A DNA stretch of 64,000 nt, taken from the NCBI GenBank assembly GCA_008330645.1, contig VLTN01000004.1:310001-374000 (forward strand), written 5' to 3'. Within the stretch, counting starts at the first letter, position 1. Each line of letters starts with the position of its first letter. The notes below the pieces were generated by a model. It was not told the origin of the DNA. It saw only the letters and a list, made by a program, of their open reading frames with translations, and did not search any database. Positions 47,265 to 56,828 of the stretch are shown piece by piece. The position numbers were made by a program, and so were the translations under genes. Source of the stretch: Cafeteria roenbergensis (lineage: Eukaryota > Sar > Bigyra > Bicosoecida > Cafeteriaceae).

Positions 47265-49889
47265 ATGGCCGCCCGCGTCATCTCCTTTTATACGCTGCAC
47301 CGCCCGCGCGCCCACGTGGCCCTGTCAAAGCTGCGCGGCGCGCTGGCGCCGCTGGGCGCGACGGGGAGGGTGTACGTGGACGACGAGGTGAGGCCGCCCG
47401 CTTCGAGCACCCAGCGAGCCTCAGCTGGGGGCTGCCCAGGCACGGGCTAGCGGCCAGGCATGGGGTGCGTAGTGATCCTGTGTGCCAGCGTCCTGCCTGC
47501 CCCCCGTCCGCTTGCCGCTGCCTCGCAGGGCGCAAACGGGCAGCTGGCCGTGCCGAAAGGCAGCGAGGGCGCCCTGCGCGAGGCTCTCCTGCGCCTGCTC
47601 GTCACCGAGGGGGACGTGTTCCAGTGGACGCCAGACAGCTCGCTGGAGCTAGATTCCCCGGAAGAGGCCTTCCGCACGCTGCGTTTGCGGTCGCGACCCC
47701 TGGTCGCAGAGCCCGGCCAGGTCCGCTCAGAGGTGCAGTTCGACCCCGACGACGGCGCCGCCGCGCTGCCCGGGGACTGGCACGCAATGCTGGACGACGC
47801 GAAGCTGGTGATGGACTGCCGAAACTACTACGAAACGACGATTGGCACGTTTGACACCGGAGTGGACAAGGACAGGTTTGTCCCGGTGATGACCGATACG
47901 CACATGGACGCCTTCGGGGTCGTGGAGGACGAGCTCCAGCGAAGGGGCGTCGACAAGGACAGCACTGTGCTTCTCGCCTGCACGGGAGGCATCCGCTGCG
48001 AGCGGCTGGTGCGGCAGCTGCGAGGAAAGGGGTACTCCAAGGCGACCGCTCTCCGCGGCGGCATCGTGGCCTACACCAACGCGGTTCGGGAGGGGAGCCT
48101 TCCCGCTTCCGGCTTCACGGGGTCGAATTACGTGTTCGACGGGCGCGGTGCCGTTCCCGTTGACGGGCAAGACCTCGCCCGTTGCCAGCACTGCGGGGCC
48201 CCGGCAGCCAAGGCGCTGAATTGCTCCAACAAGGCCTGCGGGCTCGTGCTGGTGCAGTGTGGCGCGTGCGCAGCCGCCCTCGCCGGCGCGTGCTCGCCGG
48301 CCTGCGCCGCAACGAGCCTGCTTACCGAGGAGGCTCGGCGGGAGCACGCCGCCGGCACCCTCTCCATGGTGGTGCGCGACCGCGTTCACAGCATGGCGTG
48401 GGGCGCGGTCTCCACCGGCCTCTGGATCCTCGACCCCGCAGCCCTGGGCGGCGACCGCAGGGGCATGGGGCCCTCGCCCGCCTTTTCGGCCCCTGGGCCC
48501 GCCTCGCCTGCCTTCCTCGCCCGCATGGCGACGCAGGGGGGCTTCCAGGCCGACCGCCTCGGCGCCTACATCCAGGGCCTCCACGAGGCAGGGGGCCACG
48601 AAGACTCTGCGCTCGAGGGCTCCACGTCGGGCAGCAAGCCAAGCCAAGGCTGTTGCGGGGGCGGCGGCTGCTCCTCGCGCCCTGCGCTGCCCGAGCTGCC
48701 GGCGGAGCTCGCCCAGCAGGCCCAGAGCGCGCTTCCCAGCCTCAACGATGCCATCCCGGAGGCCATCGCAGGGCAGACGGTCCACAACCCCGCGCTGCGG
48801 CGCTTCGCCTGGTGGGCGCCCTCACAGGCGGACGGAGGCGAGTGGCGCCGACCCGAGCGAGTGGCGCCGCCCGCGCACGCAGCGGCGCAGGTGCAGCGCC
48901 GCGTGCGATCGGTGGCCATGTCGCACATTACGGCCGTGGCCTCGGCCGCCGTGGCCGGTCAGCCGGGGAGCGGCCGCACCTGTGCGTCGGGCGCGCGGCG
49001 CGCGTCCACGTTGGCCTCTGCATCCCGCGGGGAGCAGGCCGGCGAGGTGCCTTTTGGCGGCTGGGCGGCGGCCATGGAGGCGCCGCACCCCGTCCTGGCC
49101 ACGGTGATGCGGCGGGCAGAGGCCGCGTGGGGGATGCGCGCCCGCACCAACGCATCGCACCCTCACACCCTGCGGCTGCTCTCGGGACTCGCGGCCTCCG
49201 CCGTGGCGAGGGCCCCGGCGGCGTCATCCTCGGGACAGATCGGGCGGCGAGTGATGCTAGACCTGGGCACCCTTGGGGGCGCCTCGGCGGCAGCGCTGTC
49301 CATGGGCGCGGCAGCTGCGGCAGGCGCGGCGCAGCTGGGGGTCGTGTCCGTCGACCTGGACCCAAAGTGCGGCGCGGCGGCAGCAGAATCTCTGAGGGCT
49401 GCCGAGGAAGAGGCCGGGATGACGCCGGGCGCCCTCTCAGGGCGCGTTCAGTTCGTCACGGCGAGCGCCCTGGATGCGGTGCGGGCCATCGCAGCGGAGG
49501 GGCGGTCTGTTGCCGTTGCCTTTGTCGACGCCGGGAAGCGCGACACGCGCCCCCTGCTGGAGCTCCTCCTGGACCCGGAGGGTGACCAGCCGATGCTGGA
49601 GGTCGGCGGCGTGCTGGTCTTGGACGACGTGCTGGTGGGAGAGCGGTCCGTGCAGGACGCGGAGGGCGACCCCGAGGGCGCGGCCAAGGCTCGCAGTGTG
49701 CTTGCCCGTGCCGGTGCTAGCATGGACGAGGCCGTCGCCTGGCTCGCCGCCTCGCCGGCGATGGACCCATCCCGGGCCACGGGCAGCGGCAGCGATGCTG
49801 GGGCCCCGTTCTTCGTGTGCGTGCCTCTGTGCTCCGTGCGGGGCGAGGCTGCGGACTCCGCCGCGCTGCAGGTGACCCGCGTGCGCTGA
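47265..49889 (+). CDS. TrhO-type tRNA uridine hydroxylase fused to an O-methyltransferase (TrmR/OMT-3 like)
   Basis: Two exons, 47265-47387 and 47529-49889, join in phase 0 (donor GTGAGG) to give 827 residues. The first third is TrhO (YceA/UPF0176; human TSTD2 is related). It has an N-domain VISFYTLHRPRA...RVYVDDEGANGQL, split by the intron, then a rhodanese domain with VMDCRNYYETTIGTF and the active site CTGGIRCE (Cys192), then a Cys-rich tail (CQHC...C..C...). TrhO makes 5-hydroxyuridine at tRNA position 34. The C-terminal 270 residues are a class I methyltransferase of the OMT family 3 type, with LDLGTLGGASAAAL (motif I), GVVSVDLDPK, VQFVTASALDAV, VAFVDAGKRDT and GGVLVLDDVLVGE. Bacterial TrmR, of this type, methylates that hydroxyuridine to 5-methoxyuridine. 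The fusion is one open frame with no break between the parts. The coupled tRNA role is inferred; the methyltransferase could act on another catechol-like substrate. Confidence 0.85.
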
Positions 49890-50123
49890 CGCAGCGGTGC
49901 AGAGCAACGGCGGGGACCCGGCAGGAAGCAAGCACATGGTGCCTCGGCTCTCAGCACTGCCCATCGATGGAGGCGCGGGCAGGAACACACACAGGAACAC
50001 ACACACACCTCCCAGACACACCCAGTCGCGCACAGACACGCAAAGACACACGCACAGACACATGGGTACGTACGAAGGCAGCCGCTCTGCCGTGGTGGTG
50101 GTCCCGGCCGCACGGAGCCGGGC
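49890..50123. other. convergent intergenic region with CA-rich tract
   Basis: 234 bp between the stops of the TrhO fusion gene and NIP7. It contains an imperfect CA-rich tract at about 49984-50068, built of acac and agacac units. Presumably both 3' ends lie here. Confidence 0.6.
49984..50068. repeat. imperfect CA-rich microsatellite
   Basis: Runs of acac, aggaacac and agacac units, strand-biased to A and C on the plus strand. The tract is low in GC compared with its surroundings and lies between converging stops. Confidence 0.75.
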
Positions 50124-51035
50124 TCACTGGAGCGCCTCCTCCTCGCGCAGGTACTCACCCACGTCGCTCTGGTGCAGCACCGCCATGGCCGTGCCATCGA
50201 GGTCCTTGAGGCGGTCTGCGGCCTGCGCGGCGAGGCCGAAGCCAAGGGGCGCGTTGGACATGGACAGGACGATCACGCCCGCGTTCTGGGGCATGTCCTC
50301 CGTGATGCGCTGCACGCCAGCCTTGATGATGTGGTTGCCGTACAGGAAGGTCATCTCGCTCGAAGGCTTCACCCACACCTTGTGCTGCGGGAATCGCGAC
50401 GTGAAGGCAAGGGAGAGGGCTCGGGGGCAAGCGATGAAAGGTGGGCGCGACCTCTGTTTCGGCGGGAGCGAGCAGCCGGACGGCCACAGCACAGCGCGCG
50501 CAGCAACACTGCGGGTCGAAGCATCCAGTAGGCGGCACCCAGGGCACGGCGGGCAGGCCCCGCGCTCACCTTGGCGTACTGGGCCAGGTACTCGAGGCAG
50601 GTGACCTTGAGGTGGAACTTGCCCGACTTGGTGAACTTGCCGAAGCAGGTCCCGGCCGAAGCGAGGTGCTTGCGCGGGAAGCTCGCGGCAAGGCGCATCA
50701 TCCTCTCGGACAAGTAGAAGACACGGTCGCGGTGAAGGCGGAAGCAGAAGCGCTCGTCCTTGCGGTCCACGAGGAAGCGCACATTGCGGCCGATGCTGCG
50801 AGCACGCAACGGAGACGGGGAGAGCTACCAACGGCAGTGAGGCATCGAACGCAGCCAGAGTGCTGCTGCGACGAGGCGAGCCTCGCGCGCAGCCAGGCGC
50901 GAGGACGGGCGCTGGGACGAGACCACAGCGAGGCGCTGGCCTTGGCCTGTGGCGGCCGCGACCCCCCCAGAAGACTCACTACAGGGCAAGCTTCTCGAAC
51001 ACCTTGCGGGTCTCGTCGTCGGTCAGAGGGCGCAT
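50124..51035 (-). CDS. NIP7: 60S ribosome subunit biogenesis protein NIP7
   Basis: Three exons (minus): 51035-50980, 50795-50570 and 50384-50124, with introns of 184 and 185 bp and GTGAG donors. The joined protein is 180 residues, the same length as human NIP7. It begins [24 protein letters not shown] and includes [31 protein letters not shown] and HKVWVKP, then [20 protein letters not shown] and a C-terminal [13 protein letters not shown]. It has an N-terminal domain and a C-terminal PUA RNA-binding domain. NIP7 acts in the nucleolus in late pre-60S maturation and 27S rRNA processing. Identity is clear along the whole length, which also confirms the splice sites. It diverges from the short-chain dehydrogenase gene. 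Confidence 0.97.
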
Positions 51036-51202
51036 GCTGACCCGTGCAACGGCGGCGTGGCGGCCCAGCCCGCGCAAAGACGGCAGCTCGAGCAGCAGAG
51101 CCGAGGCGCCGAGCTTGCGGCTCTGCCCGCGGGGCGAGCAAATATTGCGGCTGCTCGAGCGGCGGTGACGTGGCTGTCGGCCGGGAGCGCACTCGGGAAA
51201 CC
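51036..51202. promoter_or_regulatory. short bidirectional promoter region
   Basis: Only 167 bp lie between the ATGs of NIP7 (minus) and the dehydrogenase (plus), so one bidirectional promoter or two tightly packed ones must lie here. No TATA box is visible. Confidence 0.55.
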
Positions 51203-51943
51203 ATGGCAGCGGCAGCAAGCGTGGCCAAGTCGATGCTCATCACCGGGGGATCCAGTGGCGTGGGGGCCGCGCTTGCGGTCCAGGCAGCGACCCGGGGGTA
51301 CAAGCTGATGATTGTCGGTCGGAACGCTGACGCTCTGGCCAAGGTCGCCGAGGAGTGCCGCGGCGCAGGCTCCAGCAAGGTGCTCACTCAGGTTGCGGAC
51401 GTCAGCAGCGTGCCTGACACGGAGCGAGTTCTGGCCGCGACGACGGAGGCGTTTGGCTCTCCATCCGCAGTGATCCTGAACGCCGGCATGAACCGCCCGG
51501 GTGCCGTGGACGCCACTACCCCCGAGGACTTTGACGCAGTCATGGGGGTGAACGTGCGCGGCGTGTACCTGTATCTGCGGTCCGTGCTGCCGCTGATGAA
51601 GGAGGCAGGACGGGGGCAGGTCGTGGTGACCTCGAGCGTGCTGGGCGAGCGCACCAGCGGCGGCGCCTCCCTGTACTGCGCGTCCAAGTTCGCTGTGCAG
51701 GGCATGGTGGGCAGCGTCCGCAAGGAGCTGGCTGGCAACCCGGGGGTGAAGGTGGGCACCGTCATGCCCGGTGCCATCGCGACGGCGTGGTGGACTGACG
51801 AGAAGCGCGGCGGCAAGCGCTCCTCCACTCCGGACCTGTCCAAGATGTTGACGCCGGACGCCGTGGCAAGCGCGATCTTGACCATGGTGGAGCAGCCCGA
51901 GTCCAGCGACATCGACAGAATCGTGCTCGAGCCCGCAGCCTGA
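51203..51943 (+). CDS. short-chain dehydrogenase/reductase (classical SDR)
   Basis: Single exon, 246 residues, a complete classical SDR. Motifs: cofactor-binding TGGSSGVG near the N-terminus, VGRN at the end of strand 2 (Arg there suggests NADPH), ADVSS, LNAGMNRPG (NAG motif), N in MGVNVRGVYLY, catalytic Ser in VTSSVLGER and YCASK (Tyr and Lys), then a P-G-AI stretch. The ending DIDRIVLEP resembles the YdfG/serine-dehydrogenase branch. It would reduce or oxidise a small hydroxy or keto compound in the cytosol; the substrate cannot be told from sequence. No signal peptide or membrane helix is visible. Confidence 0.85.
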   Translation: MAAAASVAKSMLITGGSSGVGAALAVQAATRGYKLMIVGRNADALAKVAEECRGAGSSKVLTQVADVSSVPDTERVLAATTEAFGSPSAVILNAGMNRPGAVDATTPEDFDAVMGVNVRGVYLYLRSVLPLMKEAGRGQVVVTSSVLGERTSGGASLYCASKFAVQGMVGSVRKELAGNPGVKVGTVMPGAIATAWWTDEKRGGKRSSTPDLSKMLTPDAVASAILTMVEQPESSDIDRIVLEPAA

Positions 51944-52444
51944 AGCGGCCATCTGCTCCCTCGGGGGCCGCTTTGCCCGTTCCGAATGTCGCGATCGCCG
52001 GCGCTGGCCCGATGCACCGGCTGAAGAGCTTGCTTGCAGCTGCATGCCGCCCTGCACTGGTTTCGCGCGCCGGGGTTGCGTGCTGCGCTCGGCGCTGCGC
52101 CTGCAGTCGCGGCCGTTCTCCAATGCCCGATGCGGAGATTCTGTTCAACTTGGCTCGCACGCAAGCAATGCCTGCTGCGATTTGCACAAAACAGGCCGCA
52201 GCGCCACGCCGAGGTCCGGCAGGGGTCCGAATCCGACCCCCCGGGTTCGTCGGCGCTCCCTCCTGGCGCTGGGGGAACGGTCGCGCGTTGCCAGCAGCTC
52301 CGGCACTCGAGCTCCTTCAAGATGGCCAGCGATTGGCAAGTTCAACTCGGGCCGGGCCCTTCCCGCGAACACACTGTGCAGTGCCGTGGCAGGCGGCCCA
52401 GTTGCCCCCCGCCCGTACGTGCCAACGCGCACCGCACGTCAGCC
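51944..52444. other. intergenic region, no gene seen
   Basis: 501 bp between the dehydrogenase stop and the lipocalin-like gene's ATG, both on the plus strand. Open frames occur but have no ATG-led protein with a motif. A short inverted repeat at about 52220-52240 (ggggtcc/gacccc) was checked as a tRNA T-arm and rejected. Confidence 0.5.
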
Positions 52445-54462
52445 ATGCGTTTGCCGGTGGCGTTTGCCGCAGTCGTTGCTGCGGCCGCCCAAGTGCGCGC
52501 GCTCAACCCGTGCTCCGACTCGAGAGTTGGGCCCACCGAAGCGGTGCAGGCCGTCGTCGCCGACCACGCGTGGGCGGCGGGCGTGCTGGTTGCTCCGGGG
52601 TCGTCGTGCAACGACACGCTGGCTGCGCTTCGGTCGCAGGCCCCGGCGTGGGCGCGCCTTCTTGAAGCAGAGGCTGTTGAAGAGGCGCCGAACACTGGCG
52701 CCAGCAGCGTGGTGCCCGGCTGGTCGCTTCGGACCGCTTCGGCCGCAGCCGCCAACGAAATCTCCGTGGCGCGCAACGCGTCCTTCGCGGCCAAGCTGGC
52801 CCCTGCGTGCATGGCAGGCATTTGCTCTCCGGCGCAGGCGCTGGCAACTGACGCTCTCGCGGGCAGCCTTCGCCTGCGCGACGAGCCCGGGTGGAACCGC
52901 GTAGGCCCCAACAGCGCGCCGCTCAGGTTCCCCGTCGACCACTTGCTGCGTGAGTGCTGTCTTGGCCGTCGTTGGCGTTGCTGGGCCCTTCGGCGGGCGG
53001 CTGCGTCGCCCGCCTTATGGGCTTTGCCCCTGCTCCATCGCGCCGCGCCTCCCGCTCCGTGGCATGGTTTGGAGCGTCCGCAGACGAAGGGGCGAGCGAC
53101 GAGTGGCACTACTTTGTTGCGTCCGGCATGGCCGAGCCTGAGGACGGGTCCTCGGGCGAGGTGCCCTGGTCCGCCATCGTCCTCCTCGACTTCCACTTGC
53201 CTGGCCCCGTCACCACGGCAGTGGACGCCTTCGGGCCGGACCCCACGCTCTCCGTCGCTGGGCCGGCCACTATGGCCCGCAGCAGGGTCCTCGACGTGCG
53301 CGTGTCTGTGTCCGTGGGCGGGAGCTGCCCGGGCCACACCGCCGCCGGAGCCGTCGTGTACGGCCCTGCAGCCCCTGTCATTGCAGGCATCACCGACCAG
53401 GTCGCAGGCGCCGCGGGAAAGCCTGCCTTCGTGGTGGGCCTGGGCACAGCCGCCACTATCAATACGACAGCCGCCACTGCCAGCATCGTCGCCGACGACC
53501 CTGTGAAGCTCAACGACGTGACCGTGCGGACGCGCGACGTGGCGACGGGCACGGGCACGACCCTGCGCGCCACCCGCACCACCCCCAGCATTCTGCAGCG
53601 GGGTGCCGCTGGCGACAGCATCATCGGCCAGGACGACACTGGCAACGGGTACCGCTACTACAGCGTGCCCCGGTACGCGCTCTCCGGCACGGTCGACGCC
53701 CGCGATTGCAACGGCACGCTGCGCAGGATGCGCGTGACCGACGGGCTGGGCTGGCTGGACCACCAGTGGGGCACCATCGCGCTCCCCTTCACGCTCAAGC
53801 AGAGGCAGGAGCAGGCTCTGTACGTCAGGCTGGGCGGGAAGGTCCCCATCGTGGACCGCGGCTTCGGCATCGTCGGCGTGGAGACCTGGTTCGCCTTCCA
53901 GATCACCGACGCTGCCACCGGGATGCCCGCCTTCCTCAAGGGCGCGGTGCTCTCCGGCAACGTCGTGGAGATCGGCCCCTTCGCGAGCCTCGTGAACCTC
54001 CCCGTCCACGGCCGGGTGGGGTTCGCGAACGGCACCTCCACGGTCTTGACCGGCGTGCTCAACGTCACAGGCACCACGCAGTGCCCCCTGGCGCGCGCCC
54101 GCGCGGGAGAGTGCGACCCCCTCAAGCCGAACAGCAGCCATGCGTTCTACTGGACGGATGTGTCCGTTGACGTGCCGGACATGGGAATCAACGCGGAGGC
54201 TGGGACCCGCCTGCTGGCTTCGACTGTGGCGCCCGACCACGTGCTGAGCTACGGCAGTGGCCAGCCGCTGTGGGAGGGCGGCGCCGTCGCGCGCTGCTCC
54301 GCTTGCGACCAAGGCGCCCCCCCAAGCGCATACGTCTTTGTGGAGCAGATCAACTGGGATCCCAACGGCACCCGCGACATCCTTGCGGTGGCGGGCGTCC
54401 CGGACGCTTCGGCCGCCTTGCAAAAGGCGGCGGAAACGGAGTACAACTTTGCGAACTCCTGA
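52445..54462 (+). CDS. secreted AttH/CrtC lipocalin-like protein
   Basis: Two exons, 52445-52949 and 53084-54462, with a 134-bp intron (GTGAGT donor), encode 627 residues. The first 20 residues (MRLPVAFAAVVAAAAQVRA) look like a signal peptide. The C-terminal part has the AttH/CrtC fold pattern: FPVDHLLHEGASDEWHYF at the exon join, YRYYSVPRYALSGTVD, and WLDHQWGT near the middle, followed by paired beta strands. This fold includes CrtC (carotenoid hydratase) and AttH-like secreted proteins. Most of the typical Trp and His residues are kept. NxS/NxT sequons occur (NGT, NTT, NSS), fitting a secretory route. The N-terminal 150 residues are Ala-rich and unrecognised. Function is unknown; the fold assignment is by motif only. 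Confidence 0.7.
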
Positions 54463-54821
54463 GCCGTCAGCGACCCAGCGCGTGTGCTTGTGTGAGTCGG
54501 TCTGCATGTCCCCGGCGCGCTGTGCTCGAGGCTAAAATAGCGAGTCGTCGGCTCCAAACGTGTGCGTTGCAGCAGTCCACGCGCGCGAGCACTGTGTGGA
54601 TGACTGCAAGGTTGGAACAGCGCCGGCCTTGGGCCAAAGTGCGCCGCGCGGTGCTCCCAAAGCGAACAGAACGAACAAAACCTGATTGCGATGGATTTCT
54701 GGGACGGTGGAGGGTGGGGATGGGGGACAGCCAACGCAAAGCACTCTAAGCAGCCCTTTGGAGAACACATGGAGCCGGGGGGAAGGGGGGGGGGGGGGAG
54801 CAGCCGACCGCGGCAACGGCG
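54463..54821. other. convergent intergenic region
   Basis: 359 bp between the lipocalin-like gene's stop and the EB1 gene's stop. It contains an AT-rich island around ggctaaaat (54532-54540), which may be a 3'-end signal, and a run of 14 G at 54785-54798. No gene is seen. Confidence 0.5.
54785..54798. repeat. poly-G run, 14 nt
   Basis: An uninterrupted run of 14 G lies about 25 bp past the EB1 stop (read on the minus strand, a poly-C in its 3' UTR). Confidence 0.85.
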
Positions 54822-56624
54822 TCAAATTTCCTCGGCGTCGACGAGCTCGCCGTCCTCGCCGGGCTCGACAGTCCCGAACGAGTCCTGCGGCCTGTGGCCA
54901 GGGGCAGCTTCCCCTTCGGTCGTCGTGAGGACTGCATGCTCCTCCGCAGGGGCCTGCGCCTCGGTTCCCGCGCCAGTCGCTGCGGCCTGGCCCTCGGGCG
55001 GGGCCTCGAAGTCGTCCTCCGTGGCGTAAAGAATCTTGAACACAGTCTCGACCAGCTTCTTGTCCGCGCTCTTGGTGGTCTGGAGAAGGATTTCAACCTG
55101 CACGAGCACAGCGGGCGGGAGGGGGGAGGCGGGGGGGGCAAGAGAGAGAGCGGAGCACACGCACGCGTGGAACGTCGCGCGGTGGCGGTGGCGAGCGACG
55201 CTGCTTGAGGGTTGGAGCCGCGTGACGCCGCCGCGCAGCGCATGCTCGCCGGAGGAGCAGCTGCGACCATGCAAAGCGGCGCGCCCCAGTGCAAAGCAGG
55301 CCACAGCATTGCCTGCTTCTCACGTCTCTGAGCTTGCTGAAGTAGAACTCGCGCTCGCGCTCCAGGGCCTGCATGCCCTTGCGCAGCTCCGCGTTTTCGG
55401 TGCGCAGCTTGTCCAGCGCGCGCGCGGCAGCCGCGCTCACGCCGCTCCCAGGCGTGGCAGCCCCGGAGGAGCCCGAGCGCGCGGCCGCCCTGCCTCCCGA
55501 GGCGGTGCGGCCAGCCGGCCTGCGGCTCGAGGGCGGAGCGCCCGCCGCGCCGGGGCGCCGCGAAGCCCCAGCCCGCGCGGAGGGCTTTGCTCCGGCGCCG
55601 CCACCCGCGCCAGGCTGGAAGATGGCCATGCTCGCCGCCCCCTTGCCGGCGCTGCGGCGCCCGACCGCGTCGTACTCGTCCAGGGCGTGGCCCGACGCGT
55701 TGGAGTCCCAGAGGCTCTTGAGGAACTGTGCGAACTCGAGGTTGTGCTGGTACTTGGCGCGGATCAGGGTCTCCACGTCGATGTGCTTGGCAACACCGCT
55801 CTTGCTGATGCGGGGGCGAGCGGGGAAACAAAGGGGCGGTTGCCGGGAGAGGGCCGGAGCCGGGTGGACAGCGCATGCAGTGGCTCGACCACACGGGCGG
55901 CGGTGTCCCCCGACAGCGGGCTTCCCACGCGAGGGGAGGCGCTGTGCGAGCCCAGGGTACCACCCGGAGCAGGGGAGGCGCTTCGCCGGTCCAGCCGCCA
56001 GCCCCTGAGGGCAAGCGTTTCAGCCGCCGCGGGCGTGGGAGGGCTCACTCGAATGCCTGCTGCAACAGCTTGTAGTTGGCCATCATTTCGGGGGCCGTCC
56101 GGGCGTCCCAGCGGACCTTGGACATGGGCACTGAGCCTGGGAACAGGGCGTCTGTGATCTGAAGCGCGACGGCCCCGTTGGCCATGTCCTCAATCTTGTT
56201 CAGGCTCATGGAGAAGGTCGTGTTCAGCCACTCAAGAATGGCCTTCCGCCCCACAAAGTACGCGGAAGACATCATGCCTGCGAGGCAGGATGCCACACAC
56301 CACCAAGGGACGTTCAGGGCGGAGCGCATCCTGAGCTTCGCTCCGGCCAGGCAAGCGGGGCCGGGCAACGGGCCGAGTGCGCCTTCCCTGCGGCTGCCGC
56401 GCCCCGGGGTCGCTGGGCTAGCGGGCGCGCGGCACTGCCTCCCCGCAGACAGGGAATGGTGTCACACGGGCACCCTTCTGCCCGCGCGCTGGGGCTTTTC
56501 GACCACTGGCAAGGCGCCATCCGTCGCCGCAAGCGCTCGCCGGCCGTTACCGAGGCGCAGACGCGCCCGAACGCGACCGCCAGCACACCCCGGGCTCACC
56601 GATGTTGACGCCGGCGACGGCCAT
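54822..56624 (-). CDS. EB1/MAPRE-family microtubule plus-end binding protein
   Basis: Four exons (minus): 56624-56600, 56277-56049, 55804-55324 and 55097-54822, introns 322, 244 and 226 bp, all with GTGAG donors. The joined protein is 336 residues. A calponin-homology domain (about 10-125) has SAYFVGRKAILEWLN, KIEDMANGAVALQITDALFP, VRWDARTAPEMMANYKLLQQAFD and AKYQHNLEFAQFLK, all at EB1 spacing. A Ser/Arg/Gly linker follows, then the EB-homology coiled coil with EREREFYFSKLRDVEILLQ (about 230-260). EB1 tracks growing microtubule ends and recruits partners. The C-terminus ends in EEI rather than the EEY/F that binds CAP-Gly proteins. Exon order and phases match the family at every join. Confidence 0.95.
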
Positions 56625-56828
56625 GGCGAAGCAAGACCTCTGTGGCAGAGAGAGAGGGAGCGAGTGTGTGTCTCGGGACGGCGCCAGACATGGCGGGGCG
56701 CCAACTGCGGGGGGGCGCTGCCGCCGCCGAGTTCGGATGCGCTGACTCTGCCGGAGCAATGATGCAAACTCGTTTGGGGCATTCGCCAGCCCGAAACGCC
56801 CCACGCTGGACGCCACGCACGGCCACCG

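Noticed and set aside
52215-52242. tRNA T-arm-like sequence (gtccgaatc) with flanking ggggt and acccc
   Set aside because: The arm does not pair properly as a five-base T stem with its loop, and no anticodon or acceptor arm lies at the right distance. It is a short inverted repeat only.
52342-54507. 721-codon minus-strand open frame opposite the lipocalin-like gene
   Set aside because: It spans the intron of the plus gene and lacks motifs; the plus strand has a signal peptide and conserved CrtC-like residues.
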